Positions 20,366-30,468 are shown, counted from the stretch's first letter. The stretch is 64,000 nt of DNA from Prorocentrum cordatum (GCA_963575745.1 CAUYUJ010016055.1:105754-169753); one strand, 5' to 3'. Numbers and translations: made by a program. Notes: a model not told the origin generated them from the letters alone.

Positions 20366-20627
20366 CCATCACCATCACCATCACCATCACCATCACCATC
20401 ATCATCCTCTTTGTCATCGTCATCGTCATCATCGTCATCGTTATCACCACCACAAGCATCATCACCGTCATAAGCACCATAAGAATCATCATACTCATTA
20501 TCATAATTGTCATCAGCATCATCATCAGCATCATCATCACCGTCATCACCGTCATCATAATCATCACCACCATCACCACCATCATCATCATCATCATCAT
20601 CATCTTTTGCATCTGCATCTGCATCTG

Positions 20628-20664
<37 letters not shown>

Positions 20665-20852
20665 GTCATCGTCATTGTCGTCGTCGCCGTCATCTCATCG
20701 TCATCGTATCGTCATCGTCATAACCATCATCATAATCACCACCAGCATCATCATAGAGCCATCGTCGTCCTCGTCATCGTCCTCATCACCACAATCATCA
20801 TCATCACCCTCAGCATCATCACCATCATCACCACCATCGTTATCATCATCAC

Positions 20853-20885
<33 letters not shown>

Positions 20886-20950
20886 TGTCAATGTCATAAC
20901 CATCATTGTCATCATCATCATCATCATCACCACCATCATAATCAGTATGA
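20239..20950 (+). repeat. (CAT)n-rich field, about 710 bp
   Basis: CAT/CAC/CGT triplets, partly pure (20300-20360), with hexamer runs CACCAT (20365-20400) and TCTGCA (20608-20630). It gives poly-His and poly-Ser ORFs on the plus strand and poly-Met on the minus strand. Confidence 0.95.
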
Positions 20951-21035
20951 TTATTAGTCAGAGTGAGGGGGCCGAGCGGTCATTCATTGTCCCTGGGTGC
21001 GTGGCTGCAGTGGGGATCCGTGGTAGAGATTCTGC

Positions 21036-21076
21036 TTGTTGTTGTTGTTGTTGCTGCTGCTGTTGTTGTCGTCGTC
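21036..21076 (+). repeat. (TTG)n / (TGC)n microsatellite
   Basis: TGTTGTTGTTGT, then GCTGCTGCT, then GTTGTTGTC. Confidence 0.9.
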
Positions 21077-21600
21077 CCCCCCGCAACCCGCCCGCGACCC
21101 ACCCCGCGACCCACCCCACGACCCACCCCGCGACCCACCCCGCGACCCACCCCGCGACCCACCCCGCGACCCACCCCGTGACCCACCCCGTGACGCGCCC
21201 GCGACCCACCCGCGACCCACCCCGCGATTTACCCGCGACCCACCCGCGACCCACCCCGTGACCCACCCCGCGACCCACCCGCCACCCACCCCGCCACCCA
21301 CCCCGCGACCCACCCCGACCCACCCCGCGACCCACCCCGCGACCCGCCCGTGACCTACCCGCGACCCACCAGCGACCCACCCCGACCCACCCCACGACAC
21401 ACCCGACACACCCCGCGACCCATCCCATCGACCCACCCCGCGACCCGCGACCCACACCGAGACCCACCCCGCGACCCACCGCGACCCACCCGCGACCCAT
21501 ACGACCCACCCGCGACCCATCCGCGACCCGGACCGCGGCCCGCCCGCGGCCCATCCGCGACCCACCCCCGACCCACCCCGCGATCTACCCACATTGCTTT
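21077..21600 (+). repeat. CGACCCACCC(CG) minisatellite, about 520 bp
   Basis: Units of 10 or 12 bp (CGACCCACCC and CGACCCACCCCG), more regular at the left. Translations look like Pro/Thr- or Gly/Arg/Val-rich repeat proteins but have no fixed frame along the array. Confidence 0.9.
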
Positions 21601-21774
21601 ACCACAAAATTGGCGCTTGCGGCGAGATCACTACATAATTTGTAAAACTTAAGCGTCTGCGGCGGGCTTATTCAGAGCCTCGCAGACTGACGACGTCCTG
21701 TCCGCCCCCCTCACTCTTATCCGCAACTGCGGGGTGCTATGTATCATTGTCCGCCTCATCGTCAGCATCCTAGT

Positions 21775-22112
21775 CATAATCGTCATGAGCAGCAGCAGCA
21801 TCATCATCATGATAATCAGTATCATCTTCATCCCCCGCAGTATTATCATCATCGTCGTCGTCACCAGCATCATCAGCATCATCAGCAGCAGGATCATCAT
21901 TATCATCATCACTCCACCACCACCATCGTCGTCATCATCATCACCATCATCACCATCATCACCATCACCACCATCATCATCATCAGCATCACCATCATCC
22001 GCCTCATCATCATCACCATCATCATCATCAGCAGCATCATCATCATCTGCCTCATCCGCCTCATCCGCCTCATCGTCATCGTCATACTCATCATCATCGT
22101 CACTATCATCAT
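21775..22112 (+). repeat. (CAT/ATC)n field, about 335 bp
   Basis: CAT, CAG and CAC triplets, with CCGCCTCAT repeated three times near 22050-22080. Confidence 0.9.
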
Positions 22113-22221
22113 AATCACCAGTTGTATGTGTTGTCCGCGCCCTCGTCGCCAACCGTTTCGGCTGGAATTGTTGTTGGGAGTCTCTGCTGACAGGTGCGGA
22201 CGCGGACGACAGGCAACAGTT

Positions 22222-22330
22222 CGAATGGGTTGGAGGAGGAGGAGGAGGAGGAGCAGGGGGAGGAGGAGGAGGAGGAGGAGGAGGAGGAGGAGGAGGAGGA
22301 GGAGGAAGAGGAGGAGGAGGAGGAGGACAC
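22222..22330 (+). repeat. (GGA)n array
   Basis: About 100 bp. The hAT-like MITE copy 2 inserted at its right edge, so its target duplication GAGGACAC is part of the array. Confidence 0.9.
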
Positions 22331-22482
22331 CAGGGTTGGACCTAAACGGTATTTTAGCGATGTCGTGGGCCGTTTTCGTTTCGACTTCGTTTTGCAGCAA
22401 AGGCGGAATGGAGCGAAAACGAAGAAAAGCGAAAGCAACACGACAACGAAAGCCATTGTTTAGGTCGAGCCCTGGAGGACAC
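22323..22482. mobile_element. hAT-like MITE, copy 2, with 8-bp target duplication
   Basis: The element is 22331-22474 (144 bp). It starts CAGGGTTGGACCTAAACGGT and ends CATTGTTTAGGTCGAGCCCT, then G. Identical octamers GAGGACAC flank it (22323-22330 and 22475-22482). Its size and termini match the copy at 3698-3840, while the interiors have diverged. Confidence 0.88.
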
Positions 22483-23284
22483 CACTGTTCTCGTTTGGAG
22501 TCCTTCTGGTTGTCCTGCTTGTCCCGAGGGAGGGCCCTGCACGCGAACCAGCACCTCCTGCTGCTGGAGGCCGGGCAGGCCGAGCGTCCCGCCTCTTCTG
22601 GCACTTCGTCCGTGCCAAGATGTTCGGGCACGTGTCGTGCTCGCCCTTCCCCTGTGCAGAACCTGTCAGATCAAGGGAGGAAAAAACCACCCCGACCCCC
22701 CATAGTTGGCGTCTGCCAGACGGCCCTGGGCGTTCTGTCTAAACTGCCCTGCCCTGCTCGATTCCTTCCCTGGATACGTTTACTGAACGCCTCTCTCGTC
22801 GGGGTACTTTTTCTGAGTTTTTTGTTGTTCGGATCTCTACGTAAGAACTGCGGGCAGGGCCAAACCGTTTGAGTTGCTCATACAGTGGCGGCCCATGCCA
22901 AGAAACATCTTGCTTGCCTCCAGAGTGCCCTGGGTTTCTTGGGTTTCGATGGTTCTGCTGTGGAACGCTTGACGTCCCCACACCAAAAATCCATGGACGC
23001 CCTGGGGTCTCAGGGTTGGGTTTCTTGTGAAAGGTTTCTTGTGGACTGGCCTCCGCCGAACCCCACCTGCACTGGTCCTGCTAAGCTCATGAGGCGAACC
23101 CACTTCTTCCACGGGCTGCGGGACGGGCGCGAGCACGGCAATTCACGAACGTCCTCTTGAGTGTGGAGTGGGAGCCTTGGGCGTGCGAAGGTCTTTCGTC
23201 TCTCACAGAGGTGTGTCTGGGGCGCCCCATGGCACCTTGAGAACAAGGATGCGGCGCGTTCTCCCGACCACCTTGAGCGAGGGA
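22483..23284. other. No gene recognised
   Basis: Several short ORFs exist (for example 22885-23160), but none has an ATG and a recognisable domain. Confidence 0.35.
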
Positions 23285-23430
23285 TCGAGCCTGGAGGCGG
23301 GGAGGAGGGAGGGAGGGAGGGACGAGCGGGCGGAGGGAGGGAGGAAGGGCAGGGGGGGGGCAGGGAGGGGGGAAGGGAGGGCAAGGAGGGATGGAGAGAG
23401 AGAGAGAGAAGGAAGAGAAGGGAAGGGAAG
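23285..23430 (+). repeat. (GGGA)n array
   Basis: GGGAGGGAGGGA with GGCA interruptions and a (GA)n run near 23396-23412. Confidence 0.9.
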
Positions 23431-23487
23431 GGAGTGGGCCCCGACGTCCAGCGCTCCAATTTTCTCGACGCGTCGACCCCCGGCGGT

Positions 23488-23590
23488 CCTCCTCCTCCTG
23501 CTCCTCCTCCTCCTCCTCCTCCCTCCTCCTCCCTCCTCCTCCTCCTCCTCCTCCTCCTCCTCCTCCTCCTGCTTCTCCTCGTCCTCCCTC
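23488..23590 (+). repeat. (TCC)n array
   Basis: About 100 bp of TCC with CTCCC interruptions. Confidence 0.9.
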
Positions 23591-23653
23591 CTCGGGGTCG
23601 GGCTGGGCTGTGACAGGGACACATCTCAAGCAATGGCGAAGCGTCCTGGCTCG

Positions 23654-23829
23654 CCTATAAGCCTACAAAGAGTGTTCTAAGAACCGTTTGTGGTCTGCAC
23701 GAAGTTTTCGTAGAACACTTCTGGCTGAGGCCGTCTTGTTTTGAAACGTTGGGCTTATGTTTTAAGAACATCTTTTTTGTTATTAGAACGTCTTGGGGTT
23801 CTAAGAAAATTTCGTGGTAGGCCTGTAGG
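23654..23829. mobile_element. MITE-like inverted-repeat element
   Basis: CCTATAAGCCTACAAAGAGT...GTTCTAAGAACC is inverse to GGGGTTCTAAGAAAATTTCG...GGTAGGCCTGTAGG at about 70 percent. The AT-rich interior is unlike its surroundings. No duplication identified. Confidence 0.5.
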
Positions 23830-23902
23830 AATGCCGGGACGGTCGGTCCCTGCTCAAACATCAGCTCAGAGCGTCCCAGATTTCTGCCACGCGCAGAGGG
23901 AG

Positions 23903-23970
23903 TTAGGGGGAGGGGGGAAGGCTTCTTAGAAGCACCCCTGCTTCTAAGAAGCCTTCCCCCTCCCCCTACC
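23903..23970. repeat. Near-perfect hairpin, arms of about 32 bp
   Basis: TAGGGGGAGGGGGGAAGGCT, then TCTTAGAAGCA, a CCCC loop, then TGCTTCTAAGAAGCCTTCCC, then CCTCCCCCTA. It could extrude as a cruciform. Function unknown. Confidence 0.8.
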
Positions 23971-24374
23971 CCCTGGTGCGCGCCGCCAAAGAACGCGTCA
24001 GAGCGTGCGGCGCCCGATGCGTCCGCTAGAGCCGCAGGATCCTCCCGGTTCGTCCCTGTCCGATGCAGTCGACCCGCATGGTGAGGGTGAGCGAGTTTCC
24101 CCAGGGTGCCCCTTGCATCCTTGCAGCTTCGGCCCATCCTTGATTACTTCCGTCGACCGCGCCCCGCTTGAAAAGCTTCGAGATGGCCTTCCGAGGCCCT
24201 TGCACCCTTATCCCTCATCCTTATGATCCGGGCCGACTGTATTGTTGTCTTTGTCCTGGCTTCGTCTCCGGGGAGGACCCCCCCGGCTTCTGGGCGTTTA
24301 CTAAACAGCCTTGGCCTGTTCGATCCCTTCCTTGCCCGATACGTCCGCCAGAACCGCAGGATCTCAGATACTGT

Positions 24375-24605
24375 CGTCGTTGTCTTATTCATTCTTTTGC
24401 CGATCGGCGCGGGCCCTCGCACCCCCCGCCCCCGCCCCCCCGTTGAGTGGATCTTGGCTGTTTGTGGCGCCTGTTTCGAGCAGGTGGAGTCTCCCCCATG
24501 GGACGCACTGTTGCAAACAGTTGCGCTAAGCAGAGGTCTGGAGCCAGGCCCCTCTTCCCCCCCCTTCAGCCCAACGTCGAATCGCCGAATAAGTAAAAGT
24601 TCACA
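24375..24605 (+). repeat. Dispersed 230-bp repeat, copy 2
   Basis: Second copy of 13728-13975, aligned over TTTTGCCGATCGGCGCGGGC, TTTCGAGCAGGTGGAGTCTC and GCAGAGGTCTGGAGCCAG. Upstream, a GTCCGCNAGANCCGCAGGAT motif occurs twice (24020 and 24345). Confidence 0.6.
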
Positions 24606-24684
24606 TTCCCGATTCGTCCATCTCCGATCCTGTCTCTGTCCTGGCGCTTCGTCTCTGAGGAGGCGTAGGCCACGTCCGAAGGAG

Positions 24685-24840
24685 TGGGGAGGAGGAGGAG
24701 GAGGAGGAGGAGGAGGAGGAGGAGGAGGAGAAGGAGGGGGAGGAGCAGGAGCAGGAGAGCAGAGACGAGGAGGACGAGGAGGACGAGGAGGACGAGAGGA
24801 GGAGGAGGAGGAGGAGGAGGAGGAGGAGGAGGAGGAGCCC
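24685..24840 (+). repeat. (GGA)n array
   Basis: GGA with GCA and ACGAGG interruptions. Confidence 0.95.
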
Positions 24841-24977
24841 CCCCCAGGCTCCCCGTCCTCGCTGGGCGCCTCCTCGTCCTCGCCAGCTCTGCTGGGCGTC
24901 GGCGCGGGGCTCGGCGCCCCGTGCTGGGCTTTTTCGTCGCGGGCCGGGTGAGCGGGCGCGATCGCGGCGGTGCCCCC

Positions 24978-25466
24978 GCCCTCCTCCTCCTCCCCTCCTC
25001 CTCCTCCTCCTCCTCCTCCTCCTACCTCCTCCTCCTCCTCCTCCTCCTCCTCCTCCTCCCTCCTCCTCCTCCTCCTCCTCCTCCTCCTCCACCTCCTCCC
25101 TCCTCCTCCTCCTCCTCCTCCTCCTCCTCCTCCTCCTCCTCCTCCTCCTCCGCCTCCTCCTCCTCTCCTCCTCCTCCTCCTCCTCCCCTCCTCCTCCTCC
25201 TCCTCCTCCTCCTCCCTCCTCTCTCCTCCTCCTCCTCCTCCTCCTCCTCCTCCTCCTCCTCCTCCTCCTCCTCCTCCTCCTCCTCCTCCTCCTCCGCCTC
25301 CTCCTCCTCCTCCTCCTCCTCCTCCTCCTCCTCCTCCTCCTCCTCCTCCTCCTCCTCCTCCTCCTCCTCCTCCTCCTCCTCCTCCCCACTCCTCCTCCTA
25401 CCCTCCTCCTCCTCCTCCTCCTCCTCCTCCTCCTCCTCCTCCTCCTCCTCCTCCTCCTCCTCCATT
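24978..25466 (+). repeat. (TCC)n array, about 490 bp, left bracket of repeat T copy 3
   Basis: The longest near-pure TCC array of the window, directly followed by the opening of repeat T. Confidence 0.95.
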
Positions 25467-26082
25467 CCTTCTCCTTTTAGAGAACTTCTCCCTGTCGCAC
25501 CCCGAGGCCAGCTTTTAGGGCGGGCCGGGTCTTTCGCCTGAGACTTCCTCGCCACTTATGAATGTGAAGCTTAAACATTGGCAACTGTTTCACAGATGGA
25601 GGGCGGGTGGTTTTCAAAATGTGGCTCTCGCCTTAGCGCCGCGCACATTCGATTTCAAAAAAATGCAACAGCTTCACGGAGTGAGGGCGGGTCGTTTTCA
25701 ACATGTGGCTCTCGCCTCAGCGCCACACGCATTCATTCCAAAGATTTGCAAAAGTTTCACGGATTCCCATGATCAGCATACCAGACATTGTGCTTTGGAA
25801 GGATTCAGGATTATGCGGGTACAACAGTTATGTTGGTTTGCGGTGATGGCGTCCCCAAAATGATGTTCTGGCACGATTCCGCATCGTCCAGACGCAGCAG
25901 TCATATTGATCCTTGACGTCAAAATCCCGAGAACAATGTTTTGGCATGCTTCAGGATCTTCAAACGGTTGTCTTCCAACGAGGCAGTTCCCTCAACGGAA
26001 ATGAACCGTTGTAGGGGCCTATGAAGAAGGAGCTTGGAGGGAGGGTTAATTCCAACATCGTTGATGACTCTTGGGTTTACAC
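25467..26082 (+). repeat. TCC-bracketed repeat T, copy 3 (most complete)
   Basis: Opens CTCCCTGTCGCACCCCGAGG, then TTTCGCCTGAGACTTCCTCG, then two roughly 80-bp units (25600-25755; GAGGGCGGGT.GTTTTCAA.ATGTGGCTCTCGCC), then the unique part GGATTCAGGATTATGCGGGT ... CATCGTTGATGACTCTTGGG, then TTTACACTGG and a new TCC array. Confidence 0.78.
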
Positions 26083-26190
26083 TGGTCCTCCTCCTCCTCC
26101 TCCTCCTCCTCCTCCTCCTTCTCCTCCTCCTCCTCCTCCTCCTCCTCCTCCTCCTCCTCCTCCTCCTCCTCCTCCTCCTCCTCCTCCCCC
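26083..26190 (+). repeat. (TCC)n array, right bracket of repeat T copy 3
   Basis: About 100 bp of nearly pure TCC. Confidence 0.95.
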
Positions 26191-26429
26191 TTCAGGAAAA
26201 CAACAGTAATCGAGGGAAGAGATACGATCGGAAACCGCTCGTTTCCCCCAGCGATCCTGTGGGCGTGACCGAGGGAGGGGCGCGGGGACAGGGCCGACCG
26301 CGTCGCGATTTCTCACCGGTGCCGTCTGGGAACGTTTCCAGGAGTGGCTGACTCTCAGGCGGGGCCAGCGCGCGTCGTGACGTGACCAGGGAGGTCGCGA
26401 ATCGAAGACCATGGGTTATTGCCACGATC

Positions 26430-26622
26430 AGGTGAGGAGGAGGAGGAGGAGGAGGAGGAGGAGCATGCATCTTCGGAGGTCCTCGCGGATTTTCTGGATG
26501 GGCGTTTGGGCACCCCTGGCGCCGCCCCCTGTCGCCGCCCCTGGCGGGCTCCGCGCGCCAGACAGTGGGTCCCAGCGCCGATCCCAGAAATCCGAGCCGA
26601 GCTCCGAAAGCTGATCATGATG
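26430..26622. mobile_element. Fold-back element P, copy 6, with GGA array at its left end
   Basis: Left arm TCTTCGGAGGTCCTCGCGGA and right arm TCCGAGCCGAGCTCCGAAAG are inverse, around a GGCGCCGCC-rich middle. The family's purine-rich tip is here a (GGA)n run (26432-26462). Confidence 0.7.
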
Positions 26623-26749
26623 CAGTTCTCTCGTCTTCCAAAGAAAGCCACGGCTACCATGGCCAAGATGGGCGAAAACCAAGATCGTTACCGGCGCTTC
26701 TACGTTCAGTATTGGCCATAGTCCTCGTTCGCTTCCTCGCCCTTCAAGT

Positions 26750-26845
26750 AGCATCAATTTTCGGAGGTCCGCGCCGGTTTCTTGCATCGGCGCTGGACCC
26801 CTCCAAAGCGCGCCGCGCTGGAACCTCTGCGTCGCGACGTGACCT
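26750..26845. mobile_element. Fold-back element P, copy 7, left half only
   Basis: GCATCAATTTTCGGAGGTCC, then GCGCCGGTTTCTTGCATCGG, then CGCTGGACCCC, without the inverse right arm. Confidence 0.6.
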
Positions 26846-26959
26846 TGGCTGACACGGGTCAGCGCTGACCCGGCTCAGCGCGTCTTTGAGTGGTGCACTT
26901 AGGAGGAGGCATTCGGGCTGGAAGGCCTTTTGCACCACAACGGTTTGGGATGGCAGGGG

Positions 26960-27092
26960 AGAAGGACGAGGAGGAGCAGGAGGAGGAGGATCCGGATGAG
27001 GAGAAGAGGAGGAGAGGAGGAGAAGGACGGTGGAGGAGCAAGGTGAAAGGGGGAGGAGGACGCGGAGGAAAAGGGGGAGGATGTGGGGGGGC
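26960..27092 (+). repeat. GGA-rich array
   Basis: Interrupted GGA/GAG units. Confidence 0.85.
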
Positions 27093-27384
27093 GCGCAGGG
27101 GGCCCCAGATTTCCGGGGCATCACCATTGCGTCAGAACCAGCACCACGAGCAAATGCCATTGGGTCGAAGCCGCCACTCCCTGACGCTTCGAGCCCCTGG
27201 GGAGGCGGAGTTGGACGAGGGCTGCCGGGGAGGGCCTCCGAGGCAGGCCCGCACACGCCCGCGGGACGGGGACGACCGCCGCCCGAGCGGCCCCGCGGCG
27301 CCCGCACACGCCGCAAGACCCGCCGGCTCTCGGAGGCTCTCGTCCGAATCGGTCCTCATCCCAGTTCATCTTCATCTCGGCTCC
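27093..27384. other. No gene recognised
   Basis: GC-rich sequence without a supported exon. Confidence 0.35.
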
Positions 27385-27692
27385 TCCTCCTGGCCTCCAC
27401 CTCCTGGCCTCCTCCTCCTCCTCTTCCTCCTCCTCCTCCTCCTCCTCCTCCTCCTCCTCCTCCTCCTCCTCCTCCTCCTCCTCCTCTCCCCTCCTCCTCC
27501 TCCTCCTCCTCCTCCTCCTCCTCCTCCTCCTCCCTCCTCCTCCTCCTCCTCCTCCCTCCTCCTCCTCCTCCTCCTTCCTCCTCCTCCTCCTCCTCCTCCT
27601 CCTCCTCCTCCTCCTCCTCCTCCTCCTCCTCCTCCTCCCTCCTCCTCCTCCTCCTCCTCCTCCCCTCCTCCTCCTCCCTCCTCCTCGTCTTG
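27385..27692 (+). repeat. (TCC)n array, about 300 bp
   Basis: Nearly pure TCC. It ends in CTCGTCTTGCAG, which resembles a polypyrimidine tract and 3' splice site. Confidence 0.95.
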
Positions 27693-27699
27693 CAGGCAG

Positions 27700-27915
27700 G
27701 GGCGCTGGCGGGCGTGGCCTGCGTCCGAGTGCCGCGGCACCGCCGCGATCCGCGGCGGCCGCGCCGCGCCGAGGCAAGGGCGTCGAGGCGGCGAGCGGCC
27801 GCGACGCCCTGCTCAAGCGGCTGGGCGACGCCGCCAGTCCGGCGACCAGCAGCCGGAAGCCGTCGACGGTGGGCTCGGAGGCCAGGCCCAAGGAGACGCG
27901 CCTTCCTCGAGGTTC
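27700..27915 (+). other. Possible exon after a pyrimidine tract
   Basis: It begins after TCTTGCAG at the end of a TCC array. One frame reads like a soluble protein segment (GKGVEAASGRDALLKRLGDA around 27770-27830), and GAG|GTTCGAGG near 27910 could be a donor. No homology is recognised and the other frames are also open, so this is only a candidate. Confidence 0.2.
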
Positions 27916-27939
27916 GAGGTTCCCTCGAAGAAGAGAGAC

Positions 27940-28112
27940 CGCCATGAACATCGACTTTTTGGCGCTCCGCGCGGGTGTCTCGGATCCGCGCTGGGCCCCC
28001 CCAGTGGCGCCTTTGGCGCCGCCCCTGGCTCGCTCCGCGCGCCAGGGAGGGGGTCCAGCGCAGATCCAAGAAAGCCGCGCGGTGCGCCAACAGTTTATGC
28101 CGATGTTGTGAT
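27940..28112. mobile_element. Fold-back element P, copy 8
   Basis: Left arm GGCGCTCCGCGCGGGTGTCT, then CGGATCCGCGCTGG, and right arm TCCAGCGCAGATCCAAGAAA, then GCCGCGCGG. The core is GGCTCGCTCCGCGCGCC. Nearly full length. Confidence 0.8.
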
Positions 28113-28309
28113 TTCTTCCTCTATCCCTGGAGGTTCGAGGGTTTCGTGTGTTTCCATGGGCTCCTGGGGATTGTCCAGCCTCGGGACGCTCTCCAGCGGG
28201 TGCGCCTCGCCGAGGGCGTTCCGGGACTGGCCGAATATCGCACGGCCGGTGGAGAGCCGAGTTATGATCCGAGAAGGCAAGAGTCTTCGGATAGCCAGAA
28301 GCCAGCCTT
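28113..28309. other. No gene recognised
   Basis: Short stretch between a fold-back element and the retrotransposon. Confidence 0.4.
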
Positions 28310-28344
28310 TTCTTCTTCCTCCTCCTCCTCCTCCTCCTCTTCTT
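28310..28344 (+). repeat. (TCC)n run directly before the spliced-leader relic
   Basis: CTTCTTCCTCC...TCCTCTTCTT abuts the first base of the leader. Confidence 0.9.
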
Positions 28345-28381
28345 TCCGTAGCCATTTTGGCTCAGGCCATTCTGGCTCAAG
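28345..28381 (+). other. Relict dinoflagellate spliced leader, double
   Basis: TCCGTAGCCATTTTGGCTCA (28345-28364) is the 22-nt dinoflagellate leader less its last two bases. It is followed by CCATTCTGGCTCAAG (28367-28381), the 15-nt tail of an older leader with one change. A genomic leader marks reverse-transcribed, trans-spliced RNA, and the double form implies two rounds. It defines the 5' end of the retrotransposon below. Confidence 0.88.
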
Positions 28382-28530
28382 GTTTTGAGTTTCCAGGAGG
28401 TCCTCCGTCTCCTGGGTGCGATCAGTGGCTCCGTGGGAGTTGGCCCAGGGGAGGAGGTTCTGCGAGCCTCCATCACCTGCGCCCCCGCAAGGCACCCAAG
28501 CATGCGCGGCCATGGACCCAGTGTTTGCCG

Positions 28531-29580
28531 ATGTGGAAGTGCACGAGTTGCGGTTGCGCCAAGAACCACGCGTCGTGGTACTGGTGCAAGCATTGCTACA
28601 GCACCAAGAACGACCAACCGAGCGAGGCCCAGGCCCCCCGCCCCCGCGGGCGATGGGCGGGCGGCGGGCCGCGGCCTCCTGCGCAGGCTGATGGCGATGG
28701 TGGTGATGCTGGTGGCGCTGCCGTCCAGGTCGACAAGCTGGAGCCCGCTGAGCTCCACAGCCTGCGCGCCCTGGCCTCCAAGATGGGCGACGCCTGTCTG
28801 GAGCGCCGCTGCCAGCAGGCCATCACCAAGCTGGAGTCCCCCCCCCGCCGCCAAGCCGCTGGCGGCCCAGCTGTCCAGCGTCATGCTCGCCAGGGAGAGG
28901 CACGTCAGGAAACTCAGTGCTGCCATCGTCTAGCTCGACAAGCTCGAGAAGGCGCGGAGGAGCAGAGGAACCACATCGAACAGTTCAACCTGCAGCTGGA
29001 AGATTTCAACAAGCAACACGACCGCGTGCTGGCGCAGCTCCAGAAGACCAAGGTCAAGGCTGCCGAGCCCGCCGAGCCTGTCTTGGCCCTGGGCCCTGTC
29101 CTCGACGGCTCTTGCGACACGATCAAGGTTGACATGGGCTCCATCTTCGACTTTGGCGATGTGGATGTGTCCCAAGAGGGCAAAGAGGAGGTTCAGCGGC
29201 GCCAGCTGGAGCTGGAGGAGCAGATTTCGACCGTCACCGGGGAAGTTTTCCAGAGGGCTGCCGACGTCGCGAAGGCGGTCAAGAAACAGCATCAGGAGCA
29301 CGCGAAGCGCATGGTCAAGAGGCGGCGCGGCGCTGCAGCCGCGGGATCGGGAGGTGCTGCCGCCGCCGACAGCGGGGAGCCAGCTGCCCAGACCGTCTAC
29401 AAGGGCGGGGGCGACGGCTCTGCCGACTCGGGCGCGGCCCCTGGCGCCGACGCCCAGCGCGCCAGCGTGCAGGCCAGAGCCGCTCAGATCCTGGTCAAGC
29501 GTTCGGCGGCGGCGCGCAAGGGCGCGCAGCGCCCGACGGCCCCTGCCCCTGAGCCCGAGTCGGCCGAGGCGGGGGCCTAG
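28531..29580 (+). pseudogene. Retrotransposon ORF1 remnant (RanBP2-type zinc finger, coiled coil)
   Basis: The first in-frame ATG after the leader gives MWKCTSCGCAKNHASWYWCK, a WxCx2Cx4Nx6Cx2C finger of RanBP2 type, which binds single-stranded RNA in known proteins. A Pro/Gly linker and helical segments follow (AELHSLRALASKMGDACLER; later EEQRNHIEQFNLQLEDFNKQ). A run of C at about 28840 shifts the frame; the better continuation (AAKPLAAQLSSVMLARERHV) lies in the next frame and meets a TAG at 28931-28933, after which the first frame resumes. The C-terminal part is Ala/Gly-rich and ends at 29580. Its likely former role was an RNA-binding chaperone of the element. Confidence 0.65.
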
Positions 29581-29639
29581 CAGCGCTGGGCAGCGGGCGG
29601 CGGGGCCCCCCACCTTGGCTCCGCACCCGACGCCTCTTG

Positions 29640-30405
29640 CAGCATCGATCAAGGAGGCGAGTTGCACGGCGCTGGCCCAGCGCGCAGCGGCTACAGTTTT
29701 CTTCAGCGGCATCGCAGAGTAGAGCCCGAAGTCTCTTGGCTTCTCGAGGGCCCAGGGCAGACAGTACAGCGCGGCGCGCTTCGTCGAGATCCACAAGAAG
29801 GCAGCAGATGTCCACGGCATTCGTGCGGAGGTGGCCAGAGACGGCTAGAATGCCGTGCTCACCCCTGCGATTGCGCCCTCCAAGTCCACTGCGGGATGCC
29901 GCGGGGGAGAGGCCATCTTCGTTCTGCAGCACTTGGCGGCCGCGCCCTGGGAGCGCGTGCTGAATGCATCCGCGCGCAAGGGCTTCCAGGCTGTGACCCT
30001 CCACTTGCAGAGAGGGAATGTCGCGGCCATCACGTTTTACTGCTCTCAGGGGGCAAGCTCGGGGGCGCCAGCGCTGAGCGCCTCCGCTCGGTCGGGCGCT
30101 TCGTCGAGACGCTTGCCGACCCCTTGGTCATCATCGGAGATTGGAACATCGGCGTGGAGCAGCTGCAGGCCCCCGATTTCATGCAGCTGCTGGACGGCGT
30201 CCTCATCGAGCCCGACGTGGACGTCACGTGCACCACGGGGTCGGGCACCTCCCCCGTCGACGTCGCGGTTGCCGAGCGCGGCTCCGAGGGGTCATTGCAG
30301 CTGCGCGCCCGCCGGCAGGGCCCATGGAAGACGCGCGTGGGCCTCGAGCTGGTCATTGCCAGCGGCCGCGAGCAGCGGCGGCGCCAGGCCCCGTTTGCGC
30401 CGTAG
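29640..30405 (+). pseudogene. Retrotransposon endonuclease domain (EEP family), broken
   Basis: The first part lies in one frame (VEIHKKAADVHGIRAEVARD ... GFQAVTLHLQRGNVAAITFY) with two in-frame stops (after FFSGIAE and after EVARDG). A frameshift near 30050 leads to VGRFVETLADPLVIIGDWNI, in which GDWN (about 30136-30147) is the conserved metal and phosphate motif of endonuclease/exonuclease/phosphatase domains. The end contains SPVDVAVAERGS and a GPWKTRVGLEL segment where the family has a catalytic His. This domain would nick target DNA to prime reverse transcription. Confidence 0.65.
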
Positions 30406-30468
30406 GCGCTGCCACCCCGCGAGCGCCCCAGGAAGCAGCCGCGGGGGGGCAGCGGGAGGTCACGCAGG

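Noticed and set aside
20055-20723. Poly-His ORF
   Set aside because: Translation of the CAT repeat field; no start context and no non-repeat domain.
24601-25555. Long Arg, Glu, Gly, Ser, Pro and Leu runs on both strands
   Set aside because: Six-frame translations of GGA/TCC microsatellites.
27900-28140. GGTTCGAGG words as tRNA B-boxes
   Set aside because: No matching A-box or cloverleaf at proper spacing.
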